Assembly: GCA_001798595.1 (NCBI GenBank)
Contig: MGSS01000028.1
Span: 1 to 60,127, forward strand
Length of the DNA stretch: 60,127 bases
Direction: 5' to 3'
Source of the DNA: Deltaproteobacteria bacterium RIFCSPLOWO2_12_FULL_60_19
GTDB lineage: Bacteria > Desulfobacterota > Binatia > UBA9968
Under the pieces are notes generated by a model, which worked only from the letters and a program-made list of their open reading frames with translations, made no database searches and had not been told where the DNA came from. The position numbers were made by a program, and so were the translations under genes. Positions 58,964 to 60,127 of this stretch are shown here, in pieces. Position 1 is the first letter of the stretch. Each line of letters opens with the position of its first letter.

Positions 58964-59875
58964 TCATCGCCCAACCCTTGCCACCGGGCCATGTTCAAAC
59001 TCGTCCAGCGCGAAGAAATCTTCCGTCAGCATAACAGTTTGAATCTGCCGATGGAGATCGGCCAGATTTCTAACGCTCACGTCCTTGATGCCGGTGACGG
59101 TCCTTTTCAACGTCTCCTTGGCGCCGGGAGGCAGCGTCTCGGGGACCTCGGGAATCTGGCCGGGGAGTCCGGAATCCAAAAGGAAGATAACGTCGCTCAG
59201 CCTTTCGAGATATGAAATCAAGGGCTGGTGGTCGGCAAAAGGTCCTTTATAAACGAGCCGATGTGAGGCTTCGGCCCATAGCGTGCCTCGATAGGTGTGA
59301 ACTTGAACCTCTACCGGCCGATCCTCCACCAACACCAGATAGTGAATCGCGCGATAGCGGGTCGGGCGCGCCTCTTTGATGAGGTCTTCCTTTTCGCGAA
59401 CGACAAATTGAGTTTCGATGTGCTGCGTGACCAGCGGCAAGGCGGCGTAGTTGGGGATGATGAGACGCGTCCCGGCGATATCGGTCAGTTGCGAGAAGCA
59501 GCGATATTTCTTGCGCGAAATCTTTTCCTGAATGCTGACCGCGGTTTTCAACCGCCCGATCACCTGAAACGGCGGATCGCCGTGGGCGGCCCTGAGCGCC
59601 TCCAGAGCCAGCTTCCAGGCCGCGGCGTGCCGCTGTCGATAAGCCTCAACAAACGCAACTTGCCGGTCCGGGCTCTGCCGCTCGTATTCGGCGACTGAAA
59701 CATCGCCGACTTTGCAGTCTCGCTGATTCAGGCTCGGCGTTACGGATTGCGCGCCGGCGGCGGAGCAAAGCGCAAAGAGCATAGCGCATAGCGCCAGCCA
59801 TTTTAGATTTTGGATTTTAGATTTTCGATTATCAGAGCGAGAGACCTCAAACCGAATTTGAAATGTTTTGTCCAT
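58964..59875 (-). CDS. Exported RelA/SpoT synthetase-domain protein
   Basis: This 303-residue protein has a signal peptide (LKWLALCAMLFALCSAAGAQ, residues 24-43) followed by a RelA/SpoT-like nucleotidyltransferase domain. The family motifs are in order: VIGRLKTAVSIQEKISRKKY (105-124), TDIAGTRLIIP (131-141), YRAIHYLVLVEDRPVEVQVH (174-193) and LWAEASHR (199-206). There is no HD hydrolase, TGS or ACT domain. In the cytoplasm such domains make (p)ppGpp; an exported one should not meet ATP and GTP there, so it may be an effector, a secreted toxin or a repurposed fold. Its leader shares the opening MDKTFQIRF and word repeats with paralog 2. Confidence 0.75.
   Translation of the reverse strand: MDKTFQIRFEVSRSDNRKSKIQNLKWLALCAMLFALCSAAGAQSVTPSLNQRDCKVGDVSVAEYERQSPDRQVAFVEAYRQRHAAAWKLALEALRAAHGDPPFQVIGRLKTAVSIQEKISRKKYRCFSQLTDIAGTRLIIPNYAALPLVTQHIETQFVVREKEDLIKEARPTRYRAIHYLVLVEDRPVEVQVHTYRGTLWAEASHRLVYKGPFADHQPLISYLERLSDVIFLLDSGLPGQIPEVPETLPPGAKETLKRTVTGIKDVSVRNLADLHRQIQTVMLTEDFFALDEFEHGPVARVGR
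59795..59835 (-). repeat. Word repeat in the leader of the RelA/SpoT-domain gene
   Basis: TTTTAGATTTTGGATTTTAG and TTTTCGATT words encode DNRKSKIQNLK upstream of the hydrophobic signal core, matching the situation in the neighbouring binding-protein gene. Confidence 0.6.
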
Positions 59876-59924
59876 GTGTTTTTCCTCAATCTAAAATCGA
59901 AAATCGGCAATCGAAAATCTAAAA

Positions 59925-60127
59925 TCACTTGATGACTCGATCCGCCCTCGCCAGCACGTTCGGCGGAATCGTGAGCCCGATCTGCTTCGCGCTCTTGAGA
60001 TTAATGACGAACTCGAACTTCGCCGGCTGCTCCACCGGGAGATCTGCGGGCTTGGTTCCTTTAAGAATTCTGTCTATGAAAGTGGCGGCACGCCGCCAGT
60101 TTTCAAGGTTGCTATGCGCATAAGACA
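59925..60127 (-). CDS. ABC transporter substrate-binding protein, COG2984 type, paralog 3 (3' end)
   Basis: Only the last 67 codons lie in the window. The translation reads [20 protein letters not shown], then [17 protein letters not shown] and the tail [16 protein letters not shown] before the stop TGA at 59925-59927. It is very close to the C-terminus of the paralog at 52983. The gene continues past the window edge. Confidence 0.88.
   Translation of the reverse strand, partial: SYAHSNLENWRRAATFIDRILKGTKPADLPVEQPAKFEFVINLKSAKQIGLTIPPNVLARADRVIK

Overview
The window looks like a 60 kb piece of a GC-rich, Gram-negative bacterial chromosome, probably from an uncultured lineage. The Gram-negative signs are an RND efflux pump, PpiD-type periplasmic chaperone, lipoproteins and a rod-shape cluster. 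The gene mix (UbiD decarboxylase with a molybdenum hydroxylase, NitT/TauT and COG2984-type substrate-binding proteins, a thiolase/OB fusion) and abundant short word-like intergenic repeats recall candidate phyla of the Methylomirabilota/Rokubacteria, Tectomicrobia, Binatota or deltaproteobacterial type. The sequence alone does not settle which. No plasmid, phage, transposase or CRISPR signature was seen.

Layout. 1-2.2 kb: 3' part of an RND pump. 2.4-8.9 kb (minus): operon of DUF1989 protein, UbiD-like decarboxylase, three-subunit molybdenum hydroxylase and a TPR lipoprotein. 9.1-13.9 kb (plus): secreted TPR protein and a NitT/TauT ABC transporter. 14-17.6 kb (minus): rhodanese, FabI, cobalamin adenosyltransferase, amino-acid permease. 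18-27.8 kb (plus): AMP ligase, acyl carrier protein, four tandem MBOAT-like membrane proteins and an LtaS/MdoB-like phosphoglycerol transferase. 27.8-32.1 kb (minus): two Dpp/Opp ATPases, GntR regulator, thiolase/OB fusion. 32.3-35.9 kb (plus): peroxiredoxin with an in-frame TGA at the catalytic cysteine, AMMECR1 protein, metallo-beta-lactamase-fold protein, DksA-like protein, GalU, then tRNA-Ala(CGC). 36.2-39.4 kb (minus): coiled-coil protein, histidine phosphatase, PpiD. 39.6-45 kb (plus): mreB-mreC-mreD-mrdA-rodA. 45-51.9 kb (minus): thioredoxin, leucyl aminopeptidase, FolE, CcdA, TlpA-like protein, hydrolase, a 12-residue lysine-rich peptide with a near-consensus promoter, a response-regulator cyclase and a PII-like protein. 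52-60.1 kb: nucleotidyltransferase pair, three COG2984 substrate-binding proteins, a Phd/VapC pair, a response regulator and histidine kinase, and a secreted RelA/SpoT-domain protein.

Most interesting points. (1) The 18-27.8 kb locus has the logic of a dlt operon (adenylating ligase, carrier protein, MBOAT acyltransferase) with four tandem MBOAT copies and a phosphoglycerol-transferase-like enzyme, and may decorate an envelope polymer. (2) The peroxiredoxin is a probable selenoprotein with a SECIS-like hairpin after its TGA. (3) A short transcription unit encodes a polylysine peptide flanked by crossing complementary segments. (4) A RelA/SpoT synthetase-like domain carries a signal peptide. 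(5) Several families of word-like repeats fill intergenic DNA and run into the ends, and once the middle, of coding sequences.

All functional statements come from reading motifs by eye; no database search or folding program was run.
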